Part shown: positions 10,757 through 23,900 of the stretch, one piece after another | Position numbering within the stretch: position 1 is the stretch's first letter | Layout of the letters: each line of letters opens with the position of its first letter | Source: Arbacia lixula | Lineage: Eukaryota > Echinodermata > Echinoidea > Arbacioida > Arbaciidae | Length of the DNA stretch: 64,000 nucleotides | Direction: 5' to 3' | Assembly (NCBI GenBank): GCA_963669155.1 | Contig: OZ022593.1 | Location: 13,449,120 to 13,513,119, forward strand | Program-made: the position numbers and the translations under genes | Notes under the pieces: model-generated | Database searches by the model: none | Told to the model about the DNA's origin: nothing | The model's input: only the letters and a program-made list of their open reading frames with translations

Positions 10757-11075
10757 GTGAGTGATTATTTGTGTATGATTACATTTAATTGTTTTATATC
10801 TGAATGTGTGAGGACGAAAGATGGAAGCGAATGAGTATATGTAGATTGGTTGTATAGTGCCGTGGCCATGTCAAAATCGGTGTCACTCGCGATGTTTTGC
10901 CACGCCGTGTTGACTCAATACGAACAGGTTGAATGATGCGCTGGCGGTGAACTTGGCTTTGTAAACGTTTTGATGTCATTGAATTAAAGTGGAATGTTTG
11001 TGCTTATTAAAGACTTCTTGTGTTTCTATGATTCACGTAATGGTCAGTGGACAACAGGACATGATATTGTTAATG

Positions 11076-11547
11076 CCCGGGGGGGGCACTCAAATTATAT
11101 TTTGATGGGGGTGTGCCTCACGAAACCCTGAAATGGGAGTCTAAGGAACTGACTACAACAGTACAAGGGTAAAATCCGCGTAAAATGTGGGGTCTTAGGA
11201 ACTAAAAATATACCGCCCGGCATTGTGAAAAACAGGGTCTACAGAACGATCCTCGCTGCACATGCGACGCGTTGTGTACGTCAGGGTTTTCTTGCAGCTC
11301 GCTCGGCCGGCGGGTCGGGCGGCCGGGTTGATGTTGAAGCGTACGCGTAGCAAGCTGCACGCAAGCCGCGGACCTGGGGAACGGAGGGAGGGGCACAGCG
11401 GGGAGGCTAAGGAGCGGAACTTTTCGCGGAACTTTCGCCATGCGTAGGAAATAGAGGATCTAAAGAACGGATATCGAGGTCTCAAAAAGGGGGTCTTCAA
11501 AGCGGCACGTCCCCGTGCCACCAATATATGTGAGTGCCCCCCCCGGG
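11076..11547. mobile_element. Non-autonomous hAT-type MITE
   Basis: The 16-bp terminal inverted repeats are perfect: CCCGGGGGGGGCACTC at 11076-11091 and its reverse complement at 11532-11547. They are flanked by an exact 8-bp target duplication, TGTTAATG (11068-11075 and 11548-11555). An 8-bp duplication is typical of hAT elements. The 472-bp interior has no transposase frame. It lies in CCAR1 intron 1 if the noncoding exon is right. Confidence 0.92.
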
Positions 11548-11746
11548 TGTTAATGCCGTCTAGTGGTCATCTACGTCAATATCGACAATGAAATGCTCAC
11601 AAAACTGTCAAAAGCCTAAAGGTTCAACATTAATAATACATTTTGAATCAAATTGGGATCAGCATAGATCTAATCATGATAATGAAAAAATAATGGGAGC
11701 CTCAGCCATCTGAAAATGAAATGTGCCTCAGTTATCATCACAAATA

Positions 11747-12013
11747 GGCAATCCCGTACAATAGGGGACCAGGCAGTATCGCACATGTATAATGCACGCA
11801 AATGGGAACGCTGCCATTCTGATTGTCGTCGGCAGAAAGTGACCTAGAAATCACTTTTTTTGACGAATTAAGCAGCGATAATTTTGTCTAGGGTTAGGGT
11901 TAGGTTCAGTGTTAGGTTCAGAATTAGGTTTAGGGTTAGGGTCAGGGTTAGGTTTAGGGTTAAAATTCATAAAATTAGTGGGATACCCTGGTCCCCTATT
12001 TTACGGGATTGAC
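11747..12013. mobile_element. hAT-like MITE with a telomere-like TTAGGG interior
   Basis: Imperfect inverted termini (GGCAATCCCGTACAATAGGG on the left; the complement of CCCTATTTTACGGGATTGAC on the right) are flanked by an exact 8-bp duplication, CACAAATA (11739-11746 and 12014-12021). The interior (11890-11965) holds about ten variants of TTAGGG/GGTTAG. The 267-bp element is non-coding. Confidence 0.88.
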
Positions 12014-12354
12014 CACAAATATAGATTACATGTAGTCTAACTCTTTGATAAGACAAGGGACAAACTATACTAGAATCTGAATTTGTGGCACAATGACATT
12101 TGCCCCAAAAATAAAATGTGGTGGAAGAGCTGCAGATTGGAATTTTTCGGTCTAGTCTAGTCTAGATCTAGATCTTCTTCAACTTCATTGCAAAACATTT
12201 TGATTTTGTAATAAATTCCGTTCTGCATTTTGACATGAACCTTGCTGACACTCGTCTAGGTGAGTTGCTCTGAAGTAACCGATAAAGAATAGAATGCTCA
12301 ATTTTACATAGCGCAACACAATGCGATTAAGTAACGAACAAATGAGAAGTCCAA

Positions 12355-13605
12355 TTTATTGACAAATCATTCTGCATAAAAAAAAAAATGTTTTTTTTTT
12401 AGGTCCTTTAAGTCTTCGTCCTAAATGAATGCTTTTAAAATGTTTATATAATGTTAAAGTTTGGACTTTATTTTTAGGTTTTTGAGTACACGTACATTTA
12501 AAAAAAAATTTTGGTGCTACAAAATTAAACGTTTTAATTACATCGAACATTTACAGAACGTTTGGTATAGGACGTTTACAGAACATTTGATTCAGGAAGT
12601 TTACAAAACGTTTTTGTTAGGTCCTGAACGTCTTCATACTCAGATGCTCATGAATATTCATGCATGTATGAGGCCAATTGACTTGTCATATTTTTGTACA
12701 TTTCAATAGATAAACGGCATGAAACTAGATAGAAGGAATATTCAAGCATACATTCCAATAAACGTTTTGAAATTTAGACATTAAAGCAATAAATGCCACC
12801 TAATTAAGTGGAGACAACAATAATTACAACAAAATATTAATCTTTAGTTGTACTATACAATTTTATTTGAGCATATTACCGGAGAACTATAAATATGAAA
12901 CTGACCGTAGTAAAGTATGGTAGGAAAAGGAAAGGGCAAGATAGGATTAGGATAGGATTAGTATAGGATTAGGGTTGTGTGTGTGTATGTATCCGTGTAT
13001 GATTAATCATGTGAGATAATGTCTCTCTATATTTATACTTTTTTTTTTCAAACTGGTCATAAACATAACGTCCAACACAGATTTTATAAGGTTTTCCAAA
13101 CATTCTTTAAACGTCTCTGAGAGGATATTAACTTTGGAAAAACATTTTATGAATGCTTTAGACATGTTTTACAAGGTTTTTTTAAACATTCTTAAAACAT
13201 TTGTAGAACATTGAGATGTTTAGAAAACTTTTTATAAACATTCCAGACATGTTTTAAAAGGTTTTCTAGACATTCTTAAAATGTTTTTAGTGCATTTCAA
13301 GGTTTTCAAAACATTTAAAAAATGTTTCAAACATATTTTAAAGGTTTTCTGCGTGTTCTAACAACGTCCACAATATATTTAAAAAGTTTTCAAAAGGTTT
13401 TTGGACCTCTCGAGCTCTCGAAAGGTTTTTTTTTTTGGTTCTTTTAACATTTAGAAAACGTTTTTAAAACGTCCAGTAAACCGTCTGAAACCGACCAGAT
13501 TTTGACGTCCACAAATTGTCTTCACAAAATCTAAAAAAAAAAACTACCGGGGTACCTGTAACATTTTTAAAACGTTTTTTTTTTTTTGTTAGCTGGGTCA
13601 ACATC
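12355..13605. repeat. AT-rich array of AACGTTTT/AAACATTT motifs
   Basis: Over about 1.2 kb there are dozens of short variants of AAACGTTTT, AACATTTT and GGTTTT, with poly-A/poly-T stretches near both ends (12380 and 13575) and a final GTTAGCTGGG. This is the style of subterminal repeats of DNA transposons, but I could not define termini or a target duplication. Confidence 0.55.
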
Positions 13606-14637
13606 CTGAATTTTTGGCTTACAGATTTACACAAATCAGGACCCTGTTGATAAACAATCTTAATGAGTTTGAAAAAATGTTTCACTTTTACATGTATACA
13701 CATACGATGTACATGTTTTTGAGACTCCCTCAATTCGTGTGTGTGAAAAGTGCTACAGATCCCTGAGCTGCAAACTTGAAAAATATAGGAAAGCCTACTG
13801 GTCATTCCAGATAGGAAGTTTCAGTTTATTTGTTATTCAATACTCTAAATTATCAAGACTAAATATTGTAGTAAAATTTGGTAAAAAGATATACCCCAAA
13901 AACATAAAAAGGGTATTTTTTATTTCATCAGACAATAAATTTCCCCATTTTGATTGATTTTGATGGTTTCTTTGATGAATTAACAGCTTAAACTGGAAAA
14001 AATTAGCTTATAATTAGGCTCCGGACTAGAATAGGGTTAGGGCAGAGTACGGTTTTATGAGTTTTGTTCTTGAATGTGATTTCAGAGCAATTTTGTGGCC
14101 CTGAAACTCACAAAAACTAACTTTTTGGATCGCACCACAAGTCTCAACTGCAACACAGGTTTCAATGGCTTTTCAATATGCACACACACACACACACACA
14201 CTCATTAGTGTACGTGACCGATAAAGTAGAAATTCCTCCATAAAAGTTTATAGTCCTAATAAAATGTATACAGTATTTTGTTGATTTCAGGTGGTACATA
14301 ATATTGGATCCAAATATCTCACAAGAATCTCAATCTCGCGGGTACTGTCCACCTCCCTTAAGTGAAAGGGGTCAAACGGGCAGAGTTTAGGGTGGGCAGA
14401 TGATCGTTACACAGAGAGAGAAAGAGAGAGGTTGATTATAGTTATTGGTTTGCTCTGTTATGTGATGTGGATGGCTTGCTTGAATTTGCCTTTGTCTTTG
14501 TGATGGTTATTCACCTGTTCTATGCCATTGAGTTTTTTTTTACAATGCTCTAAAATCATTCGTAGCAAAAGCGTATATGTTGTGCTTGTTTTCAAAGTGG
14601 ATCTCTGTAGATTTGGTTTTCTTTCCCTGTTTCAAAG

Positions 14638-14725
14638 GTTTGACAAGAAGCCATCATCATGTCAGGGTACGCAAGAAAGGATCCGCCCTGGACACATGTT
14701 GGCGTACCAGGCACCACTGGACTGA
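14638..14725 (+). CDS. CCAR1: CCAR1 exon 1 (5' UTR end and start codon)
   Basis: The acceptor TTTCAAAG|G opens the exon and the ATG is at 14659. It encodes [22 protein letters not shown] plus one base. The donor is CTGGACTGA|GTGAGTAT. PPW matches the conserved N-terminus of CCAR1. The donor region is echoed twice downstream. Confidence 0.85.
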
Positions 14726-17700
14726 GTGAGTATAGCTGCTTGTTAACCTTCACTGCATAAAGTCAACATCGTAATTCAATGACTATTTTCGACAATGTTT
14801 GACAATTTCATATAACAGCAATGTGCTACTAATGCTTGGCAATTTTATAATATGTTGCTTGTGCTGACCCAAACTTGGTTACAAGGCAATACTGGACTGA
14901 GTGAGTAAAGGTACTTGTTTACCTTGACCGTACAATGTATGTAAGTCAACATGATGGTACAATAGAGTATCTTCTATAATGCTTGACAATTTTATGATAT
15001 GTTGCTTGTGGTGACCCATACTTAGTTACAAGGCACTACTGGACTGAGTGAGTAAAGGTACTTGTTGACCTTGACCATATGTAAGTCAACATGATAGTAC
15101 AATAGAGTCTCACTGGTCTGACTTTTGTGTCAGGCACTCTTAACATGGTACACAATGCCAAATTGACACATTTTTTTTTTTTAATCTGAAATTGTGAATG
15201 ACAAGCCAAGTATTTTAAGGTTCAACAAGACTTAATCAGTAGATGTCTATAAAACTGGAAATTTATAGGAGGGATTAATGAAAGAAATATGAATCAATTT
15301 TGTGAAGAGGAAATGATTTTTTATGTATTAAGCATAAATATCCCCAACATTATACAGTGATAGAACTTGATGTGGTCTCCGTTAGCTCAATTGCATGTCA
15401 TCGCTAGGCATCATATGTGATACACACAAAACAAGTTTTCTAGGCATTAGTCAATTAACCTTTACAATGGATAGTCTGCGTGGGAGGGTAGAGGCATACC
15501 ACTTGACTGGGCGTACACTCCAGCTCAAAGGAATTGGCATAGGGAAAGGGAAGGAAGGGAAGGATCTGCAGTTTTAAACCGTGGTATATTTTGCCCAGTT
15601 CAGCATGACACATGATGCTGTTTAGGGAAGGAGCTGCAGTTTTAAACCGCGGTATATTTTGTCCAGTTCAGCATGAAGCATGATGCTTTTTAGGCTGAAC
15701 TGGACAAAATATTCCACGGTTTAAAACTGCAGCTCCTTCCCTTTCTTCCCTTTCCCTATGCCAATTCCTTTGAGCTATGCCAATTTACTTTCAGAATTCC
15801 TTTGAGCTGGAGTGTACATGTAGTAGAATTTCTGTAGTTCGCAATGGGTATAATGTATGACTGCACATATTTGTACCATCCTCCTCTTCTCTCACCAGGC
15901 CAAATGCAGATGCAGCAGAACGCGTCCCTACTGGGGGCCCAGCCCGGGGTGGTGGCCACCTCCACCACCAACGTGTACGGCCAGTCTATGGTGGGCAGCA
16001 CTGGGCTGGGGGCGGGGGCTGCCACCACCGCCTACCCATCCCAGGCACTGCAGCAGAGGCAGAACCTTGCCCTGCAGCAGGTAACTCGTTCTAAACTTGA
16101 TGCTCAAATATATTGTTGTTGCCCTATTTACATTGGTGTCAGCGTGCTACTGCATGTACATACGTTCAGAGAATAAGTATTTCTGTTGTTAAATTTGAAA
16201 TAATCAATATTTTGTATCGTTAGTACAATATTTACCTGAGATTTATTTTATTAAGTTGTAACACAACAACCTCTTCAATATTACCACCTGCTTGCAAAGA
16301 CATATTTCTATCACAGATTACCATCTCAGATATTTCTACAATTTCTATATAGAGTAAACTACAATACAATTTAGGGACTGGAAAATCCCTTTAATATTGT
16401 AATTTGCTCTCTCTGCCTTCAGCAACAGGCAGCAGCCCACCAGAACGCAGCCGCAGCAGCGGCCGCAGCCCAGGGTGCCCAGGGGGCTGGTGCCCCCCAG
16501 CTGACGGTTAGCTACCCCACCACCAGGGCTTCCCAGGGCGGCCAGCCCAGGCAACGGGTCTTCACGGGCACTGTCACTAAGCTGCATGACACCTTTGGGT
16601 TCGTGGATGAAGACGTTTTCTTTCAGACAAAGTAAGTTCACCTTTATCTTCTCCTATTGTAGAGGTATTTAACTTCTTCTCTGCCAGACTCTATAATGCC
16701 TGAATGGAATGGTGTGAATTACCAGTGAAATGCCTCAATGGTGCATGCAGATTGAAAACAAGAAATCTAGGTATCACTGGAAGTGGGAGAGAATGTAACT
16801 AGGGCATGAGAGACATTATAAAAGTGAATGATTTCACCTGTAGCTCAAGTGATACGTGTAAAAGAATAAGACAGGCATGATTTCTTACCATGGAGACAGA
16901 TGGCAGATGGACAAAAAAAAAACGAGTGACTGACTGGACGAAGTGTCCAGCCCACAGACTTCATTCAATGCACTGGCAAATTGTTTGCATATTGTGTGTA
17001 TAAATTATGAATTTTAATTAATTTTTTTTTGCACAAATATGTAATTGGTATCCTTCATTATGATAATATTTTTAATCACTCCGAAGGAAACCATACCTAA
17101 AATATTTGTGTAAACAGTTGCATTTTTATTTTTGGTTAAAGCAATGGCAGATATGTAGCTGGCATCTCCATATACATAAGCCAGTAATTTCATGATCACT
17201 CTCCATTTCATTGTCTAGCACTGTAAAGGGCAGCATGCCCAAGATAGGGGAGCGAGTGTTGGTGGAGGCAACGTATAATGCCAGCATGCCCTTCAAGTGG
17301 AATGCCACCCGCATCCAGCTGCTCAACTCACCCCTAGAGCAGCAGGTGGCACAACAGCCCCCACCCCACCACGCCGCCATGAAGATGCAGCAACTCAAGG
17401 TGAGGGAGGGAGAAGGGAGGAAGGGGGGGGGGGGAGGGAGAAGGGAGGAGGGGGGGGGGAGAGACAGGGAGGGATGGAGGAAAGAAGGCGGAGGAAGTTG
17501 TGAGAGGAGGGAGGGAGGGAGGGAGGGACAAGAGAATGTGAGAGGAGTGGATGGAAAGGAGAATGGAAGAGTGGGGAGGCAGTAGCCCCCAACCCACCAC
17601 GCCACCATTAAGATGCAGCAAATCGAGGTGAGAAAGAGAAAAGAGAAGGGGGAGAGATGGGGATTAAAGGAAGGAAGGAGAAGAAAAGGGAAAGAGGGAA

Positions 17701-17739
17701 GGAGGGATGAGGGGGGAGATATAGAGTGAGGGGAAGAGT

Positions 17740-17785
<46 letters not shown>

Positions 17786-17907
17786 CAGGAGGTACAGAGG
17801 AGGAAGTGAAGGAAAGAAGGAGAGATTGGGATAGTGAGAAGATGATAGAGGGATAGAGTGAAGTGAGATAATGGGGTAGAAGGAGATAGGGCATGATGGG
17901 AAGAGTG

Positions 17908-17978
<71 letters not shown>

Positions 17979-20900
17979 CTTGCAGTTAGGTCTCATGCTG
18001 TGTGCTTGGCTAAGCAATCTGCTTCATGGTCATGCTCTGTGTGAGAAGGACACAGGATGTAACCAAGTGAAAAAATGACAAGGACTGCCAAATTTCTCCA
18101 TTAATATCAAAAGAGCCCGCATGATTTATCTTCTTATAGGGTATGATAGTGGGCTGGCCAGGATGAAAAACTTTGCCCTTTTCTCTACAAGCACCAAAGT
18201 TGAAACACATGTTAAAAATCATATTAAGAATAATATTAGATATCGAGGCACATTAAAAAAAAAAATAATTATCTCCCATTGTGTGGAATATAAGCACCAA
18301 ATTTGCACAAATGTTAAAAATACTATTTGGAATGATATTAGATATACAGTGTAAAGGCATCTCAAAATATTTTCAAGTTCATCATTTTGGCCGTCATTGT
18401 GACATAATGATACTTAAAAATACTGAAACTCTTGTTTATAACAATGTATAAAATAATAAATAGTGAAAAACTTAATATTGCTACTGCACAGAATATTAAA
18501 GAACAGTGAAACGACAACTATTTCCATCAAAAAAGTAGCTTTAATGAGAAATATCAACAAAATAATCAACCATTTTTGAAAATGGCTGTCAAAATGCAAA
18601 TTGTCACATCACTAAGTGATGAATGATCATTTTAATTGCGGAAAGGATAGATGGGATGGAAAGGTAATCCGTAAAATAATTATGTGTCAATGGAAAGATA
18701 AAACTGATATGCCAATTTGTTACATTAAGTGTTTCAACTAAATGCATGTCTATAATTGCTTAACCACCTCACTATAATGGATAGGGTGTTGGTTTCAGGA
18801 CATCAGGCTTGAAAAGTGGCTCCTGCACATCTTGTCTTAATTTTTATTTAACCCGCATGTAACATTGGAAATGTCTTCGATTTTATCTTTTTCTTCTTTT
18901 ATCTAGCAAATGCAACAGCCAAATCAACGGATGGATAGTGTATCTCAGCAATTTAAGGTGATGAAGGTAAATAGAACATATTCCTACTTTCAATCAAACA
19001 AGATCCCCCCCCCCCCCCCCCCACTGTTTTCTGTGCCAGAAAACATCTACAAATATGTACAATGTAGAACTGCATGAGTTTCTTTATAACAACAAGTTGC
19101 TACGGATGCTACCGGAAGGTAATTTGCAGCCACAAACCCTTGTTTGTTAGTAATCAGTTAAAATAGTACAGAGAGGCTCAGAACAAGTGCACCCCTGTAA
19201 AGCAAGAAAGTGACCCCCTCCCTTCCATAACCAATTTAGCTGCCGTGACTATTTTTTATGTCTTGTGGAGTCTAATGCAAAATATATTGCCGCGTGTTTA
19301 TTGCATAATGCCAGGCTTGAAGAGAAGTCAAAAAAAAAAAATTTTCTCTACCGTCAAAGTGTCTGGATTGGGAGACTAGACAAGGCCATATTCACAATTG
19401 AATCTGTGACTGCAGACTATCATGACAGTTCCTTTATTTATATTAGGGAAATTAAATCTGTGAGGTAGGCTCAAGATGCAGGTAATTACATGGCTATGTT
19501 ACTATATTCCATAACTGTTTTTACCACTGTTTGCTGTGATAGTTCCTTATTCTATCTGTCATCTTCTATTTTGTCTAGCAAATGCAACAGCCGAATCAGC
19601 GCATGGACACAGTTTCACAGCAGTTCAAGGTGATGAAGGTAAAGAGACATTACTCATACCTTTAATCAAGAGGCTTTACTTGTGTATGTTGATTGACAGT
19701 TTCATACAAAGACATAACCTTGAGTAAATCTGTGTGTACTAATGATATGATATGTTAATAATTATATGAACACAGTTAACCCTAACAGACATACATATGA
19801 TAAGGCAAAGGGCAACAAAGATCAATTACTGATTTACATTACATTCATGTTATACAAACGTAGAAGGATGAAACTTGTAAAGGACACATGGAATCCCTTG
19901 AGCATAGCTATAGAGTACCGAAATGGTGTCATCATACAGATTCAAACCAAACAAATTTCAAACCAACATTTTTCCGTACTACGAAAAAAAGTATTAGTCT
20001 TCGTTACAGGTTACAATATCTATGTGGTTATTATGCGTTTGTAAATTCCTAATTTTATGAGTAATTACAAAACTTTGGAGATGATTCCTTCTATAGAACA
20101 ATTTTTTCACAATGTGTTTTATAATTTTATAAACAGATTAATCAATATAGCAGATATTTCAACACAAACTGCTAAGAGCCTGAGGTAAAGACTATTAATC
20201 AGACGTTGTTTACATGCATTATTTGAAATTTACACTACGTATCAGTTTCAAATTATGAATATACAGCTTGCTAAGACTTCTCTATATGTTTTGCCAATGT
20301 TTCGATGGTTTTGTGGTGATCTGAAAAAGGGATGGGCTGTCTTTAAGCAGAGCTATTACTAAACATGGCCCTGATATTTCTGTCTCTCCACAGACGCAGC
20401 AGCCGCTGTTGAAGGCCCCTCAGGGCGGCAGCATGATGTCAACCCAGCCCCCTCCCCCAGGCCTGCTGGGCACCCCTCCCTCCCTGCTCACCGGCCCACA
20501 GCAGGGCGTGGTACAGCAGCAGCCGCTCATACCAGGAAACCCCAACACCATGCAGACTATGCCTGGTAAGTAACAAAAAAACGTTGTGACACCCATTTTT
20601 ATGAATAGGGGTAAATTGTAAAATGTAGCAGTGACATTTGGAGCTATATTGGATGAGTAATAATAAAGTTATGGCTATTTTAAACATCTGAGTTTGTCTC
20701 ACTCTACATGTATGCAAACCATGGCTAGTAATTCAAAATGGGCTAAAAAAGCAGTGGAGAGCCACTTATGATTGTGTACAATAAATGCGAGTAAAGTAGA
20801 CAAGTGTGGCAGTGAAATAGGTTATTGATCAAGAAGTTTATAAGATGTTTCCATGATGATAATAATGTATTTATAAGGAGCATATCACATTTGTCTCTAT

Positions 20901-23900
20901 GCGCTGTAAGAATCATGCATGAATAGTCGTTTAGCTTGCAATAATTGTGGCCTCTGCATTATTTCTTGCTGACCATGCATAGTGGTTGATCATCCGTTGC
21001 TTCTGGCTTATTTATTTCATTTGTATCCTCCTTGCTCTCACAGGAGCATACACCCATGCTGGTCGTGCTGGCCAGCTGAGTCAGCCGCAAGCCATCAGCG
21101 GCAGGCGCGACTTTGGCGGTGCCGGGCGCCAGAGGGACCATGAACGAGACAGGGAGCGCGAGCGGGACCGCGCCCAGCGAGACAGGGAACGAGAGAGGGA
21201 CCGCGAGCACCGTGAGCGAGAAAGGGAACGGGAGAGGGAGCGTAGGGAGAGAGAAAGGGTGCGGGAGAGGGAGAAGTCACCCGTTAGGAAGCGATCGCGG
21301 TCCCCGCATCGCTCCAAGTCGCCCAGACGCTCCCCACGTAGGACTAAGAGGGTGGTGCAGCGCTACTGTGTTCAGATTCCACGCTTTGCTCTTGATATGT
21401 AAGTATGAGAAGAGACGAAGTGTATAGAAATCAAAATCTGAATTGTACAGTTGGCATTGAAACTTGCATATTACCTAAAATAGGGGTCACATCCTATTTA
21501 CCAATTTGACAAAATTTCTGATTATTTTCTGAACCCTACTTAAAAAAATATTTCTTATACCATGTTTTGTGACTGATATCACTTAGAATGACTTCAATAG
21601 TCTTCTTAGAATCATCTCTGAAATAAGTCTTCATTCTCTTGTGAACTTTCATGTAAACTTTTATTACCAAGCAGCCCCACAGCCAGCGTGATAGAACTGT
21701 ACAAGCAATGCAAGGACATCCCCAATGAATAACTTCCTCCAGCAGACAATCTCCTACAAAAGCATGTGGCAAAACTGACATGATGTGTAATTCTCTTGTA
21801 AACTCATTGAATATCTTGCAAACTGTGTGGTAAACGTAGGATGAACCAGTTATTCTCTCATAATCGCTTTTGTTAACACAGCCCCAAGGCGGACGTGATC
21901 GAGCTGCACAAGCGCTACATGAACATGTACATCCCCAGTGACTTCTTCATGGCGGCGTTCACCTGGCAGGAAGTGTTCCCCATCCACCGTTCCATGAACG
22001 TAGCCCAGCCCTGTTCCTTCCACATCATGCACAAGGAGGCCACGGCCCCTGACGGGGGAGCCGCTGTGATCGACCCCCCTGATGCCAGCTACTCCTACTG
22101 TGCCAAGGTAACGGGTGTTCAGAGTTGGTACGGCAAACAGAGACATGCCCGAACACAAATTCAATATAAGCGAAAGCTCCTGTGGAGTATTTCAGCTAGC
22201 AAGTGGTGAACAATACAAAGGCATGAAACAATAAGTGTAGGCATGAATTATACAATTGGTTTGCATGGCACATGAGTACTAGCAAGACACTCTTTTAGAA
22301 AGCACACCTTTTGCATGTTCAGCTATATTATGCAAATAAAACACATAATTTATGAGCCTTGTGTTGGTAGGCATGTCTCCCAGACTTCTCCAATAGTTTG
22401 ATGTAACAAGGACTATCAATTCCTCTGTCATACAGCTCAGGCCTTGTTTACTTTGAGTAATGATAGCTTCCGGACGGTAGCTACTCCTACTATGCCAAGG
22501 TAAAGTTGTGTTTATGCAGCTATAGGATGGATATCTGTTTTAACTCAGCCTAAGGATTAATCTCAGTGACCCTGGTCTCTCTCTCTCCCTGCAGGTGATG
22601 CTGATGTCGTGCGTGTCTCAAGACGAGCTTTACGAGCGCTGCTGCGCCCGCGCCCAGGACCCTCCTGAGGTTCGGGACAACTTCCAGCACCCCACACGCC
22701 TCATCAACTTCCTGGTCGGACAGAAGGGCAAGAACGAGGTCATCGCCATCGGTGGGCCCTGGTCGCCCTCGCTTGACGGCGCTGACCCGGTGAACGACAC
22801 GTCGGTGCTGATCAAGACAGCGATCCGCACCACCCGGGCTCTGACGGGGATTGATCTGACCGGCTGCACTCAGTGGTACGTAGCTCTCCTGGGGATGTCG
22901 ATGGGGGTTGGGGGAGAGGCAGAGATGGGGCGAGTTAAGGGGAGAGATAGGGGTGGGTGGAGGGGCAGAGATGGGAGCTGGGGGTGAGTGGAGTAGGATT
23001 AAATGATCATGAGGAGGAAGCTGGGATGGAGAAGATAGGGGAGGGAAGGTAGGAGACGTTTGGGGGGGGGGGATGGTGGATGGTATGGAAGCATTGAGGG
23101 GAGGATTGGATGAACAAAAAGTTGATGAAATGGGAGGAGTGAAGGGGCCAAAGATATTGGTAAGAGAGTGGCCACTTCCTTCATCTACACATTTCTCCTT
23201 TTTGTTGCATATCATGGGAATGCATATGTAATTATGAATAATAATCTGTTTCTAATCAGGGTTTTGTGTTTAGCTCATTATTTCAATTGTAATTCAATGA
23301 CAGTGATGGCCTTGTATTTCAATGTAATAATGGTAAGATGGTAAGTACTTCTTTTACTGCCATATTCAAGCATGACTTATTGGTCTTGCCTGTGTTGTGC
23401 ATTCAGATGAGGTATGAAAAAGTGAATAATAATTGGAAAAGTGATATATGGTACTAATGGAAATATTGACATCCGTTAATCTGTTTTCCTGTTTCAAAGG
23501 TAAGTCATCACGTGAAAGTTCATCCCCTTTTCCTTTAACATGATTTAAATATCGTTTAAAAAAAAATCAAGGTTCATAGATATTAGAAGAAAGAGATTGG
23601 TTCTGAAACATTTGTTAACAAAAGTTCTGATCAGAAAGAAAGAAATCTTTAGCCTACCCACAGTAAAGTCAATTAGACATAAGCTTGGGTGATCGCCCAA
23701 CCGGGTTTTACTTACAACTTTAGACACAAGTATCAAACTAATGTGTGAAATATCATCGTACAAACTGTCCTGTGATACACATATCACAGTACAAGTAGTT
23801 ACAAACATTTCCATTAAAGTTAAGGGAGTGGGATATGTTTTATCATCCAAGATTAAGATAGTTTTATTTTTTGTTTAATAAACCAATTTGAAGTTACAAA

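Noticed and set aside
11890..11965. Chromosome end or fusion point marked by TTAGGG repeats
   Set aside because: The array is short and degenerate and lies within a transposon with its own target duplication.
22550..23215. 221-codon minus-strand frame
   Set aside because: Antisense to CCAR1 exon 10 and a neighbouring G-rich tract.
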